DNA of 64,000 nucleotides from Neckera pumila (taxonomy: Eukaryota; Streptophyta; Bryopsida; Hypnales; Neckeraceae). A program made the position numbers and the translations under genes. Of this stretch, positions 46,234 through 58,130 are shown in pieces. The stretch spans positions 4,655,001 through 4,719,000 of the forward strand of contig OZ018418.1 of NCBI GenBank assembly GCA_963969595.1. Direction: 5' to 3'. Position 1 is the first letter of the stretch. The number at the start of each line of letters is the position of its first letter. The notes beneath the pieces were generated by a model. It had not been told where the DNA came from. It did no database searches and saw only the letters and a program-made list of their open reading frames with translations.

Positions 46234-46549
46234 CTGCACAAACGGGAGAGAGTATTTTGAGAAGCTCCCTAAAACCGTGAAAGAGTATTTTCATGTGTGG
46301 CATCCTGTACGTAGCAAGAAGCAGCAAGCAAAACCCTAAGTCGACTCTCCTTCTCCATCCGATTGCACTATTCACTATGACACAACACCAACTTCAATGC
46401 GGGATGCTGATCCACAAAGCAAATCGAATTATATCCTTCACACCCTAGACAGAGCGGAATTTTCAAAGGTATACAGTCCACTACGATGATGCTCCAAAAC
46501 CCTAGTGAGCGCATAAAGAGGCCCACACCCTGAAAAGACTCAATTACCT

Positions 46550-46975
46550 GTAGCCGGGACCTCCAAGGCCGCATTCTCCTGAACATGTGCACAAACTATT
46601 TTTAGACTCATCATACCTGCGGCAATGCCTTCATCATCCGTTTTTGTCTCATCGGAGGAAGAAGTCGCATCTACACTCATTTTGCCCCTCCTTCGCACGC
46701 GCGCGCTCTTGCGTCGTCCGTTCCCATCCCCCTTCACTGGCCTGCTGGGCTGACTCTATTTCTGCAATCGGCTGCTTTTTCTTGCAATGTCGCCCCCTCC
46801 CTGATCGGCACCTTTCTCCAATGCCTTCTTCTGTGGATTTAGATCCTTCGCCCTGCAAACATGAAGTCACAGCTTGAAGGACTTGAACGACAGACAATGG
46901 GGTAGGACACAGAGAATGCAAGAGTGCGGGCGTCGCTGGAGGTCGACTAACATCAAAAGCTGCATTGCAGGCCAT
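46550..46975 (-). CDS. Probable first exons of the CACTA second protein
   Basis: Small coding-looking segments with splice-like borders. 46975-46860 begins MACNAAFDVSRPPATPALLH. A segment near 46740-46620 contains RKSARVRRRGKMSVDATSSS and DETKTDDEG. A short exon ENAALEVPATG is followed by GTAATT. The basic cluster looks like a nuclear localisation signal. LX3 lies only about 45 bp upstream of the ATG, so it disrupts the presumed shared promoter between this gene and the transposase. Confidence 0.4.
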
Positions 46976-47019
46976 GGATAAGTTCTAGGGTTCCGCCGGC
47001 ATTTGGAAGCCTCCGTACG

Positions 47020-50000
47020 CTGTCGTAGCACAGAAAGCACAAAATCCTTCTCTAAGGCCTTAGTGGACCCTAAAGTGACTCGTGTATTGTTCCGCAGAGA
47101 TCTTGGTGTAATTTCCCTAATTGGCCGAAATGAAGTGAGTTGATATCCCAAAACAAACCCCAAGTATTAGTCTAGACCGGTTCCAATTCTAGTAATCCGG
47201 AACGGGAAACTCCTTTCCCACATATATATCTATCCGGTCTAGAGTATTTATCTATGTAATAAATTCGAGTTTAACCTCTGGACCAAGAGGGATCTACAAC
47301 TTTGGGCTTCAGGAAGGACGCTTAACTCCTACCCTCCGAGTTTTAACGTGTCAGAAGATCCACGATATAAACCTCAAAAGAAAACTTTGACAAAAACAGC
47401 GAGAAAGAGACCTTCCTCACAACTAGACCGGATTGACTACTCAGGCTAACAGGTCACGCAAGAAAGTCTGGATTCTCCTAACAATTACTACAACGACATC
47501 CTACAAGACAATCCACGGCCTAGGTAGAGAAGGGGCATCAGGAAAACATAGGAGAGCTATAATACCTCTTAACAAAAGCAAGTTCTAATCCTTGCAAGGA
47601 AATCCTGTGGTATCCTGTCTAACACGCAATCTCTCCAGGGATTGGATACTTCCTGTATCCGGGTATCACTTCCTCCTTATCCAACTCTACATGATCTCAC
47701 TGCTCTTACAATAACACGGACAAGTGCTAAAAGGTACAGCTCACGGTTGTGAATTGAAAAACTTCAATGGCATTTGCAGAAAAACTGGGAATACAAAGTA
47801 TGAAAATGCTACCCGGATTCAACCTAAAATCCGCCTTCAAATACTAAACTATCCTTCAAACTCAAAAAGCGCCTAAGGCCAAAAACTGCCAAAGGAATGA
47901 CACGTTTCATTCCTAACTTCCTATCAATTTTAGGCAACCTAAGCTACAGTCAAAAAGCTTCCACTTAATGTGGATCTTAGATCCTAAAAATCCGGACTCA
48001 ACTTGAGTCCTAACTCCTTTTTCACTGAAAATATTCCTACTCAACTACTTGTCAAAAATCTAGGCATGCAGCCCTACAATCACTGCCAGAATCTTCACCT
48101 ACTTTCTAGTCTTCTTAACTGGAGAAAACCCCGCCTTTGCTGGTCCCTTCCGGGTCATGGGCTTCTTTCCGGTCTGCTGTCTCGCCATCTGTTTAGACCG
48201 GACTTTGGCCTTCTCTCTGGCCGCTTTCGCCTTCGTTGCTCGGGTCTTTGCCAGGGCTTGATCAAGATCTGAATACGGTTCAGAATCCTCATCGGACCCG
48301 GATTCCTCTTCATCATCATCGGAATCCTCTTTGTCTTCTTCCTCTTCCTAAGCCTTGGTGAATTTCTTCTTAGCCGACGGTGGCTCAAGAACCTTTCTCT
48401 TTTGCGGGACGGGAGCAGGTCTGGCCACCTTGCTCTGAGGTGTTGCCTCTCCTCCAACCGGTTTCCTGATTAGACCACTACTGGGTGAACCTGATGGAGT
48501 CCCGCGACCGGCTCCAGCCTCCGTCTTCACCACGGACTGCATCAGGGCCGTCATCTTCTCTGCCTCGCCGAACTGCATCTTCTTCCCCGGAGTCTTGGGA
48601 GAAGACTTGGAGGGGAAGAGACTGCTGATATTCTTCGTCTTGGTTCTCTTCTCTGGAGTAGACCCTCCTGGTCCGGTTGCCGGTTCCGGTCCCTGTGCCT
48701 TGGCTGGATCAGGTGCCGTCACCTTCGTAATCTCCAAATCGTCATCCTCTGGGATGGGGTTGGTGACTTTGGTGCTTTCCACCTCGGTCTGCTGCTCCTG
48801 ACTAGTCTTGGTTTCCTGGTGCTCCTCAGGTACAGGTAAGGTAGGTTGCTCATGAGAAGTCTCACTTTTACCCGTGTCTTCTGCTGCTGACTGCTGAACT
48901 GGCTCTTGATATGGTTCCGGTCTCAGTTCACTATGAGGATTTACCTCACGCATCACTTCTCGCAGCTGCTCCAAGGTAGATTCCATCTTCTTGTGGTAAG
49001 TGATCATCGCTAGTAGGAGCTTCTGGTGTAGCTGCCTTCCCTCCGTCATCACTTGTTGGTCAAACAAGTTAGCCTTGTTGACCACTTCACCCGGATGGGT
49101 GATGAATTCCCAGATTCGGGAAAGGGTGTCCTTCGTCTGCTTGGAGAACGTCCTCTCCATCTCCACCTCTTCCGTTTTCTGGTGCAACTCTTGTTTAAGA
49201 GCGGCCACTTGGCCGGAAAGCTTCACCAATTCCTCCTTACTTTCATTCTTCTCCTTCTTCCGGTTAAGCTGGATCACCCGAGTTAAAGCTTGTGCTGGGT
49301 GGTCAACGCCCACCGTGGTGCAGATGGTCTGCATTGCACCTTGTACCACCGCGTATCGTTTCCTGAAATCACTCAGATCTTGGGGGATCCTGTCCAAAGG
49401 CTCTTCTCCCCAGACCGGATCGGTATCTTTAGTCTTCTCTCTCTCTACCGGATCCTTTCCTCTCGTTTCCTCACCCTTGTCCTCAACCTCACTCTCCTCC
49501 TCCTCCTCATCAGACTCATCCTCATCGTCCTCTTCGAAGGACTCTTCTTCATTTCCGGTCTCCTGACCTAAGTCAGGAACCTCAAATTCTACTAGTGCTG
49601 CGACGGCCTCATATTCTACCTCTTCCTCTTTTATCATCACCTCCTCTGAATGATACAGGTGATAGAGGAATGGACAGATGGCGAAAGGCTTAGCCTTCCC
49701 GACATTGTTGACCATTTTCAACACTTGGTCCTGAATGACCAAAACCCAATCTACTTTTCGGTCTCCTGACAGCGCGCCAAAGACTGTGTTGGCTAGTGTT
49801 AGAGAGACCCGGCTTGGCCTTTCCGGGTTAAGAATGGTCAAGACGTATTGCAACAAACGCCTCTCTCTCTCATTGACGCAATCCATAACCGCAAAACCAT
49901 CCTTCTTGCTAATGGGGCTTCAAAACTTACCCACTATGAATTGGTGCTTCCGGGATGCGTTGCCTTTGCCCTCCCAGTCGAACCGGTACACCTTCCTCCA

Positions 50001-50908
50001 CATCTCCGCCGTCCAGTTCTTGGGCTTCGCACGGACCGTGGTCGCGGCTTGAGTTGGTGCTCCAGAACTCAACTCAGCCACTATTGCTTCACTCTGGAAA
50101 TCCCACGGTCTGATCAGGAAGCCAGCGCATCCCATTTGCTCCAAGTCCTCCTTCAGCTCCGCCATCTCCTTGTCATCCTTGGGTAATTGCGGCGTCACAT
50201 AGCGGAGCGAGATGGTTGCTCCCCCGCTATGACTTGCGGCCATATCTCCCCTCGTTCAGATGGAATCGATCTACTGTCGGGTATTGATAAGACTAGTGAT
50301 CCTCACGGCTCACTCTCTCTCTCCTTTCAGTTGGAAGGTATTAACTCTAAGCTTAGACGCCAACAGCCTTCTCTCCCTCTCAATAACCTTCCAGCACTCT
50401 CGTCTGCAGTCTTGTCAACTCAAAACACCAATACTACCTCTCAGACCGGAAATCAGTAATCGCGTACGTTGTACAATTCTCCATCAGGGCAGGAAATCAC
50501 AAGTGACTAACCTCTAGACAGATAGGATCTAAAAGAGCCAATCCCAGCAGCTCTTAGTAATTACCCTAATCAAGGCTTTGCCCGTTAATCCTGCCCGTTT
50601 AGGATTCCCATTAACTAATGATTAGAATGCTCCAATTGTTCCCTAGGGTTAAGTAGGTCACCGTTGGATGCCGGTTTCCTGTTATCCCTTTCCTGACCCG
50701 GTCTAAGCAAACTCAAATTCCGGTTCCTCGTTTCCGGTACATTCAGTTAGCCTTTACACTAATTCTTGATCAGTCCATTTCCGATTTCCAGTTCTAAACA
50801 TTGGACGGTCTATAACTATCGAAAAATCGAAAAAATTTACTACTAAGAAGAATATTATTCCTTCATTTATGTTTTAATATAGTAAAACTAGATTTTCATG
50901 TTCCGACA
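47020..50908 (-). mobile_element. LX3: LTR-like element inside the CACTA element, 5-bp duplication TACGC
   Basis: On the minus strand it begins TGTCGGAACATGA and ends GTGCTACGACA. TACGC is directly repeated at 47015-47019 and 50909-50913. Length 3889 bp. It is more divergent in non-coding parts than LX1 and LX2 are from each other, but it shares the 3' UTR block around CTGTTAGCCTGAGTAGTC, the Pro/Lys-rich coding frame and the terminal bases. No retrotransposon internal region is present. Confidence 0.85.
48099..50243 (-). pseudogene. LX3-encoded protein, one frame with two nonsense codons
   Basis: A 715-codon frame from ATG 50243 to TAG 48099 with only two internal stops (TGA about 49921, TAG about 48349) and no frameshift. 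Block A: ELKEDLEQMGCAGFLIRPWD, WTAEMWRKVYRFD. Block B: NERERRLLQYVLTILNPERP, TVFGALSGDRKVDWVLVIQD, ICPFLYHLYHSEEV. A very acidic stretch follows (residues about 200-235), then a long coiled coil with KKMESTLEQLREVMREV (block C). A Pro/Thr/Ser/Lys tail and an acidic segment EEEEDKEDSDDDEEE precede a Lys/Arg-rich end (KARTK-like, PVKKTRK). The composition suggests a nuclear or nucleic-acid-binding protein, but no known domain is visible. Confidence 0.75.
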
Positions 50909-50913
50909 TACGC

Positions 50914-52425
50914 CGCCAAAATGCCGTGTAGTGTATGCAACGTGGCGTTCTCCAACATAACGCCCCCAAATTTAACTAACTGACTACCCCTGGACTCATG
51001 TACAACTACAACATGACTACACCGCTACTGGAACAAGAACTGAAGTCATATATTAGTAGTACATGTAACTGGCACTCTACTGTGGAATGACTGGACTCGA
51101 TTTCCGAGAGAAATTAATGTGGCCTTTAAACAAGCAACCGGACCAACGGACACCAATTCCACAGAAACTCGTTTGCATGGACAATGAAAGGCACAAGACT
51201 GACATCTTCTGTATGGCCTCCTCCATAGGCTGCACTTTCCGCCTCAACAGCGCTACACGCTTGTCTCTTTGTAATTCGTACGGGCACTTGCCCTCGTCTC
51301 CTATTCCCGCGTTCTCTTGCTCCATAGCTTGAGATTGGAAGGCTGGCAATTGCCCCGTCGCACTCGAGCAGCGGTGTAAAGGACTTCAAGTCGAAAGAGA
51401 GCGGGTCCGTCAGGGAACACACAGGCGCACTTTCATGCTATCTTGCTGCAGTCATTGGCGTCCAGTGCGAGGAACACAACTTAGGTAGTTGCGGAAGAGG
51501 CAAATTGGAGGAGGCTTCCAATAATCATGCGTGGGGTGCATGCAGGAGGAGCCGGGGTGGTGCTGTAATCCTTAACCGCAGCCTTTCCAGCATCGTGGAG
51601 GGAGTTTTGTGTGAGGGAGGGAAGAGGAAGATGACGGTAGCGCTCTTCCGTGTTCTTAGAGCGACGGCGGCACTTAATCTCCACCTAGTATGGTAATAAA
51701 TGTGCACTCCATTTGCTAATTGTGTTGTGGACGTCAATCAAGAGAGCAATGCATGTCCTCTAAGTCGGTGACATTTTAGTGGAATGGCCATTAAAGGAGG
51801 TGGAATGGGATCCTATCATTGCCGATTGTGCCCTTCATTCACCCATGCTTTCGGGAAGTGTTGTCCATCTTGAAGCGCTCATACCTGTTGAGGACTAATT
51901 CAACATGTTTGCAAACATGTAATTTTGTACTAGAGTATGGTGGTTGGCATGATGATCCGACACTCTTAACCTAAATTACTGTGCTTTCAAATGTTCTCCT
52001 GTCTTCCTGTGCATACCATGTTGGGGTTCGTTGTGCCTGTGCCACAATGTCGTTTGTCATTCTCCTTGTATTAACGAAGGGGCCGTTCTGTACATGGTAA
52101 ATTAAGGTGGCAAAGTAATTACGTATATCCTAAATCCAAAACATTAGTACACGACTCTTTCTTAACTTGCTACAGTCATTCTGTAGTTGTATGCAGTAGA
52201 TACTCAGTGGACCTTGGTACTTGGAAGTCATTTCTTAGTTGCAGTCAGTTGGCTGTGATTTCAGCGCAGTCATTTTTTAGTTGCAGTCAGTAGGCAATGA
52301 GTCTAGCGCAGGGATTTTGTAGTCTCTTCTCATAAATGTAATAGTGTCTTACAGCAGTCCCCCGAAATGTATTCGACAGACCTTGAATCCTGTACTTCAT
52401 GTGAGTATATCCCAAATTTGCGGAA
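50914..52425. other. CACTA element interior upstream of the transposase
   Basis: The 5' region of the transposase gene. It contains scattered CAGTCAT/GTAGTTG motifs (about 51000-51060 and 52150-52330, for example CAGTCATTTTTTAGTTGCAGTCAGT). A weak coding-looking minus segment at 51130-51420 was not accepted. No other gene supported. Confidence 0.45.
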
Positions 52426-52429
52426 TTGA

Positions 52430-55400
52430 CAATTGGGATCGGGCATCCTTGTGCAGTGATTGAAGTCTACAACTCCTTGCAAAGATGCTACCAGGATGCT
52501 TGCCCCTTTCAAATCCGCAAAGGCAACGTCTCCGAGATGACAGATTGCGGATTTGCGAGAGAGAGAGCTCATCAACTGAACGCTTCCAAACTCCATTGCC
52601 CATGCACGGAGTGCCAAGGTCAACAAAGACTTCTAATCAGAAACGTGCGGGAACACCTCCTGCGAAATGGGCGGCACCCACACTTCAGGGTGTGGAGAGG
52701 GCCTGGCACTTGAGACTTGTCGGACGATGAATGGGAGGACGAATTTTAGGGCCCTGGTGAAAACCGTACTGTAGGTGTGGACGCCCAAGTGGATACTCCA
52801 GGGATCCTGGAGAATGCATTCACTTAGGAAGATAGGACAAATGATATTGAGGATAGAGTTTTGGAAGAAGTGGCAGAGGCTTTCCAGACCGCTGATTCAG
52901 TACAAAGTGACTGCAGTATGGGGTCACATCATGGCCTGCCAGAGGATGACGAAGTTCCTCGTGATGGGGAGCCTGTTGGTCAAACCGGGGAAGCAGAATG
53001 GGAGGACCAGGAGTTTCATCCTCGTCAATTGGAGGAGGCAATCAAGACCTTTATAGTGGCGCCAAGTGCACGGAGCTGGCAGCCACTATTTTGCTAATGA
53101 ACTTGTGCACAGTACATGGAGTGAGTAATACTTTTGCAGATGAGGTGTTCAATATCTTGTATGGTCACCTGTTGCCTAATCGGAATTGTTTGCCGAAGAA
53201 CTACCATGCGGCCCAGTCGTTGACACAGTCATTGGGACTCGCATACACCAGCATTCACGCGTGTGAGAAAGGTTGCGTTCTTTTTAGAGGCTTACACGCA
53301 GATGCAATGCGCTGCCCTCAATGTGACGGGCCTAGGTATAGAGATGAGGCAAGGAAGATGTTACCCGTCAAGGTTTTGAGGCACTTCCCCATCATACCAA
53401 GACTGCAGAGAATGTTCAGGAGCCCAACCATTTCAAAACTAATGCTGTGGCATTCGGAGAATAGGAGCGATCGAGAAGGTGGGGATAGTTTGGTGCGACA
53501 TCCCTGTGACTCAAAGGCATGGCGGCATTTTCACGAGAACATTGACCCAACTTTCGGAAACGACCCCAGAAATGTCCATTTTGCCCTTGCTGCAGATGGG
53601 GTCAATCCATATAAGCAAAATCGGTCCAACTGGTCTACTTGGCCGATATTGCTGCTGAATTATATTTACCACCTTGGTTGAGCACCAAGAAGTTTTTCAT
53701 CATGTTGTCCTTATTGATCCCGGGGAGGCAATCTGTCACTTGTGAAAATTTTGATGTGTTCTTAGAGCCACTCGTGGAAGAATTATTGCAGCTATGGGAA
53801 GGTGTTCCGGGTTATGACATCGCAAAGGAGGGAAGTGCAAGAGTTTTCACTTTGCGGGCCATGTTCCTATGGACAATTCCCGGTTTTCCCGGTTATGGGG
53901 TGGTGGGTGGATTTTCCCATCAGGGATTTGCAGCTTGTCCCTGGTGCGGATCAAACTTGGGTGGAGAACACTCCGTGGAGCTAGGGAAGCAGACATTTGG
54001 TGGGACAAGGCGGTGGTTGCCATTAGAACACAATTACAGGTCAGCTCACATGAAAGACTTATTTGATGGCTGCATGGAGAATTGATCCAGACCTCCGCCC
54101 GTGTCTGTCAAAGACCAGCTATAGCATACAGCCGACTATGAGGCCTAGAAAGCAGTAGTGAATTGAGAACCTGGATCGAGGGACCCATCTAAAGTGCACG
54201 GTGTCAAACGATTGAGCATCTTGTACAGGTTGCTTTACTGGAAGGTAATGACGACTTATAGCATATGTCATGGGTGTCAAATGAATATGTGAGCCCGTGG
54301 TTGAGTTATTCTTGTATGATATGCACATACAAGGTATTGCAGTTTACTGGTCCAGGGGCCTACTCTGCAACCCGTCAAACTGTTGTTATGTCCAGTGTCT
54401 GAACCCACAATTTGTAACGCCTTCTTACTTGAGGCCCTCAGATTCTAATTTGCAGATGGGGGACTGAAGGTACTAGTAATGCACTAACGGGCCGGTATAA
54501 CTCAATTGTGAAAAGGTGAGTCACGGCGGAGACGTGACTCATTCCCAACTGTAACTCGATTGGAAGTAGTCATTTCTCAGTTGTGGTCAAGTGATACAAT
54601 GAATTTACAGTGATTCATTGGTTCAAGAGAGAAACAATTTTGATTTTAATCCTTGTAGTGCCTCCTCTGTGCATGCAGAAATTGCTTATTTGTTACACTC
54701 TGGATGTCATGCATTGCGAAATGAACTTGGCTAAGAACTTTTTGAAAACCATTACTGGGAAGAAAGACACAGTCAAAGTCAGGCGTGACTTACAAAGGCG
54801 GAATATACGACCGCACTTGTGGCTCACTCCGCATCCAAGGAATCCAACAAGAATGGTGAAACTTGCAGCACCATATGTATTGAAGGATGCAGAGCTTGAA
54901 ATATTTCTGACGTGCATAGAGTCTTTGAAGACACCAACAGGCTATTCCTCCGATTTGGGCAAGCATTTACGTAAGAAGAACTTTGGGGGGCTGAAGTCTC
55001 ATGATTATCATATCTTAATGCAGCAAATATTACCATTGGCTTTGAGAGGTTTGATGGAACCAGGTCCCAAAATGGCTGTCATGTGGATGAGCAAGGTTTT
55101 TCGACGAATTTGTACTAAAGCGTACAATCCCGCTGAATTTCCTTCACTAGAAGCCGAGGTGGCGGAAACTATGGCTTTGTTGGAGATGGAGTTCCCACCC
55201 TCATTCTTTGACATCATGATGCATCACCCATATCATTTGGTCAAGGAGTTGGACATATGTGGTCCAGTGAGGGCCAGGTGGATGTATCCGATAGAACGGT
55301 ACATGAAAACCCTGAAAAATCATGTGAGGAATATGGCTCGCCTTGAAGCCTGTATGGCCGAGGGATACCTCAAGGATGAAAGCATTGGATTTGTTATTGA

Positions 55401-56690
55401 GTACCTGCAGAACTTTCAGTTCATGGAGAGGCGCGTCTGGGATGTTGACGAGGAGTATGGCGATGCAGAGGACGTGCTACAGGGCGAAGGTAGACCCTAC
55501 ATCATGACTCCTACACTCCGGGACATGGCACATCAATACGTTCTAACTAACATCTCTTGTTTGCAGCAGAGCTTTTCGTAAGTAGACCCTATACCTTCTC
55601 TTTTCTGTGTGCATATCAATGTTACACCCTAAGATTTGCTTTTCATTATGGTCTTGCATCTCTCACAATGAAAAAGAACGTGTGAAACCGAAATGCCCGA
55701 TGTTGGAATACTCTATGGTAGTGGCAATGATGAAGTCACGTGCGAGTTGTAGTTTAGTCAAACATGAGTCACACATGGTCATTGGATCAAGGATATCACT
55801 GTGAAATGACTAAGTGCAGTTGTAATTGAGTCGTAGGCCGAAGCAAAACGCCGACAACATGGGCTCTTAATCCCTTCTGCTGTGGTTCAAGTATCATGGT
55901 TCTGTACTCTCGTTTTTTGAGTTGTATGTATCAGGGGTTCACATTTCTGAGGTAACTGCAAGAATTGGAAGGCAGAAGCCGAGTGAGATGCGACTATTCC
56001 AGCATTTGAAGACTGGCTCCCTGACATAATGCAGAACTCGCCCTTTAATGTGACGAACCCTGACGACAGGGACCGCTTGCTGTTGATGAGAAAACCATCA
56101 CAGAAGGCAGCTCGCTACACTAGAATGAAGTTGTTTGGTAGTCATTTCAGAGTAGATGACGGAGATGCCCATCGTTTCCAAACATACAATTCTGAAGTAG
56201 CTTCAGTTTTTGAGGTACCAACCGGCGATGCAAGGGATGTGTCAGTGAACTACGTCGGAGTCCTCAAAGACAAATTGAAGCTTGACTACGGACCACTGCA
56301 TTCACCAATCGTTCTTTTTCGATGCCAATGGATGAAGACTGCAAACAATAGAGGCAATGCAACGTATCTCCGAGATGATGCTGGCTTCTTGATGGTGAAC
56401 TTCCGGCACACGCTACCGCGCATGTCAGAGCCATTCATTTCTCTAGCCAAGCAACACAAGTCTTCTTTTCTGATGTGCCCCAGAAACCAGGATGGAAAAT
56501 AGTTTTGCAAAAAGAAGCTCGAGCAAGAAAGGGAGGTCTTGGATAGTCCTGATGTGTTCATAAGCACCACTGTGGAAACTACTGGTCTTATTGCTCTAGA
56601 AGTTGTTGCAACACCTTCAGTAGTACCATCTCTAGTTTGGGCCATTGAATTGTCCCCGGAGGACAGCTTATTAGCACGGGCAGCATACTA
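52430..56690 (+). pseudogene. CACTA TNP2-type transposase (Transposase_21, DUF4218, DUF4216 regions)
   Basis: N-terminal zinc-finger-like segment: HCPCTECQGQQRLLIRNVRE. The core starts at about 53056: LMNLCTVHGVSNTFADEVFN, IHACEKGCVLFRG, CPQCDGPRY and VLRHFPIIPRLQRMFRS, then the DDE-region motif FALAADGVNPYKQN. After a shift near 53655 it continues STKKFFIMLSLLIPGRQSVT, RAMFLWTIPGFPGYG, CPWCGSNLGGE. A 0.5-kb non-coding gap (54086-54609) precedes LDVMHCEMNLAKNFL. The DUF4218 segment is FFDIMMHHPYHLVKELDICG, RWMYPIERYMKTLKNHVRN. The last exon has the DUF4216 segment NYVGVLKDKLKLDYGPLH, ending near 56690 after one in-frame TAG at 56500. Two frameshifts (near 53055 and 53655) inactivate it. It would cut CACTA ends in the nucleus. 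Confidence 0.85.
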
Positions 56691-56899
56691 GGTAACTGAA
56701 GTGTACTCTTTTTGTTGGAATTGTGCTCACACCCTTCCATCTGCCTTACTGAACTGAATGGAAGAGGTCATTCATGATTCTGCATACTATGTTTCTGTTT
56801 TAGTGGATTAGAATTTTTTTGATATTCATTTCAAAGACTTAGAAGACTTTTACCGCATGGCTTCCTCTTATTTAAAGCTGAACTTCATCATTTCAGGCT

Positions 56900-57284
56900 T
56901 CAATGCGTTCAAAGTGGATCTTGGACTCATTTTGTAGTCGATATCAGTCATTCCCTAGTAGAAAGAAGTCATTCACGGTGTCTGACGCAGTCGGCACACA
57001 ATCATGAATAAACTGCTGTATAACTGAACACATCTACTGAAGGGTCTCATCCGTCCACGTCACGCCACCAAACAAAATACTCACAGAAAAAGAACGGATG
57101 AACACAGTGTGCGTTCACAAGTCCAGCACTCCCCATCCTTACGTCTCAAGAACGACTACGAAATGACTATACTTTAGAAAAGTCATAGAAAATGTGAAAT
57201 AATAGAGTTACAGTCATAGCACAATTGTTTAGGACAGCGAGTCATACTTCAGTCGGTTGTGGCAGACAGGTTTTTCTTGTAGTG
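56900..57284. promoter_or_regulatory. CACTA right subterminal region, repeated CAGTCATT motifs
   Basis: Motifs such as CAGTCATTCCCTAGTAG, GAAGTCATTCACGG, AAATGACTATA, TACAGTCATAGCAC and GAGTCATACTTCAGTCGG crowd the last 350 bp before the terminus. They mirror those at the left end (41179-41740). Confidence 0.7.
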
Positions 57285-57287
57285 TTA

Positions 57288-57798
57288 TCCGTCCACCACT
57301 CGACTTGCTCCTGGGTAATCTTCTTCGCAGCCACAAACTCTTCCCATTCTTTTGTTGGGTAGAGAGAGTACTCTGGCTTCTTGCTCGGAAGCGGGAACTG
57401 CCTGTAGTGGCACATAAGCTCATTCTTCATGCCCTCACCTTCTTCTCCCGACCTGCTGCCACAGCCGCTGGAGTGACCAGCATTCCTCCAATATCGAGGT
57501 TTATAGCCGTTTTCTTCATGCACACGACTCCCTGCTCCACTTGGCTAACCAAGTAGTTCAAGTCCTCATCTCGCAATCCCCACAAAGGCTTGAAGTCGGT
57601 GTATGCCAGCGGCTTACAGACATTCTTTGATTTTGGTCTGTTCTCGTCAGGAAGCTTTCTGGCCAGAAAGTCCTTGTCAATCTGAATCCAGCGGTTGAAG
57701 TCTTCATCCTTCTCCATGAAGAGTAGCGGGATTTTCAAATCCGGGTTGTTTGCATTCTTGAACCCAGTGAAGATTGAGGACATCACAGAATAGAATCC
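57288..57798 (-). pseudogene. PH-2 central exon, part upstream of the CACTA insertion
   Basis: Begins after acceptor TGTGCAG (57799) with GFYSVMSSIFTGFKNANNPD, continues KIPLLFMEKDEDFNRWIQID and PLWGLRDEDLNYLVSQVEQG, then a frame change near 57435 to LMCHYRQFPLPSKKPEYSLY and EWEEFVAAKKITQEQVEWW, where the CACTA element enters. The exon resumes at 41175. I recognise no domain. The frame change may be a small indel or an overlooked intron. Confidence 0.55.
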
Positions 57799-57874
57799 CT
57801 GCACATGAATGCCGACAATGCGAGTTATATTGGAGATTACTCGGAAATCAGAAGACAATGAAAGTGTTTGTCAT

Positions 57875-58070
57875 CGGGATAAATCCCATTGCTGGATTGA
57901 TTTGGGGCTATGCTGTGAAGAACAGGATAATTCCCGTTGAATGCCAGCGAGAGATCAGTGCATTTTCATAACATCTGTATCTCTCCCGCCTAGTAGGAAT
58001 ATTACTCTGATCCTATCGACAGCGGGATATGTCCCGCTGTGGACAGTCAATGGGATATCTCCCGATGATT
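57875..58070. repeat. Cluster of palindromes in PH-2 intron 1
   Basis: Palindromes of the GGGAGATCTCCC family: ATCGGGATAAATCCCAT (about 57874), AGGATAATTCCCGTTGA (about 57923), AGCGGGATATGTCCCGCTG (58021) and TGGGATATCTCCCGATGA (about 58051), plus a degenerate one near 57991. All lie inside the inferred intron 58130-57799. Confidence 0.8.
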
Positions 58071-58130
58071 TCCAGGAAGGAAAAAAACGATGTACGAGCA
58101 TAACTCGGGCGTAAGTTCAGTAAAACTTAC

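Larger units (their letters stand above)
41179..57284. mobile_element. CACTA (En/Spm) transposon, 16.1 kb, inserted in PH-2
   Basis: Left end CACTACAAGAAT and right end complement CACTACAAGAAAAACC are canonical CACTA termini. TTA is duplicated at 41176-41178 and 57285-57287, the expected 3-bp duplication. The element carries a plus-strand TNP2-type transposase (52430-56690) and a minus-strand gene of Transposase_24-like plus HAD regions (42658-46975). LX3 (47020-50908) is inserted between them; without it and its duplicated target the element is about 12.2 kb. Motifs containing AGTCATT/CAGTCAT are dense at both ends and recur within introns. The transposase has two frameshifts, so this copy is not autonomous now. 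Confidence 0.9.

Noticed and set aside
32686..50908. LX2 and LX3 as the two LTRs of one retrotransposon
   Set aside because: Each has its own different 5-bp duplication and LX3 lies inside the CACTA element, so they are independent insertions.
51126..51422. Minus-strand frame in the CACTA interior
   Set aside because: Short, no known domain, and lies in the probable 5' region of the transposase gene on the other strand.
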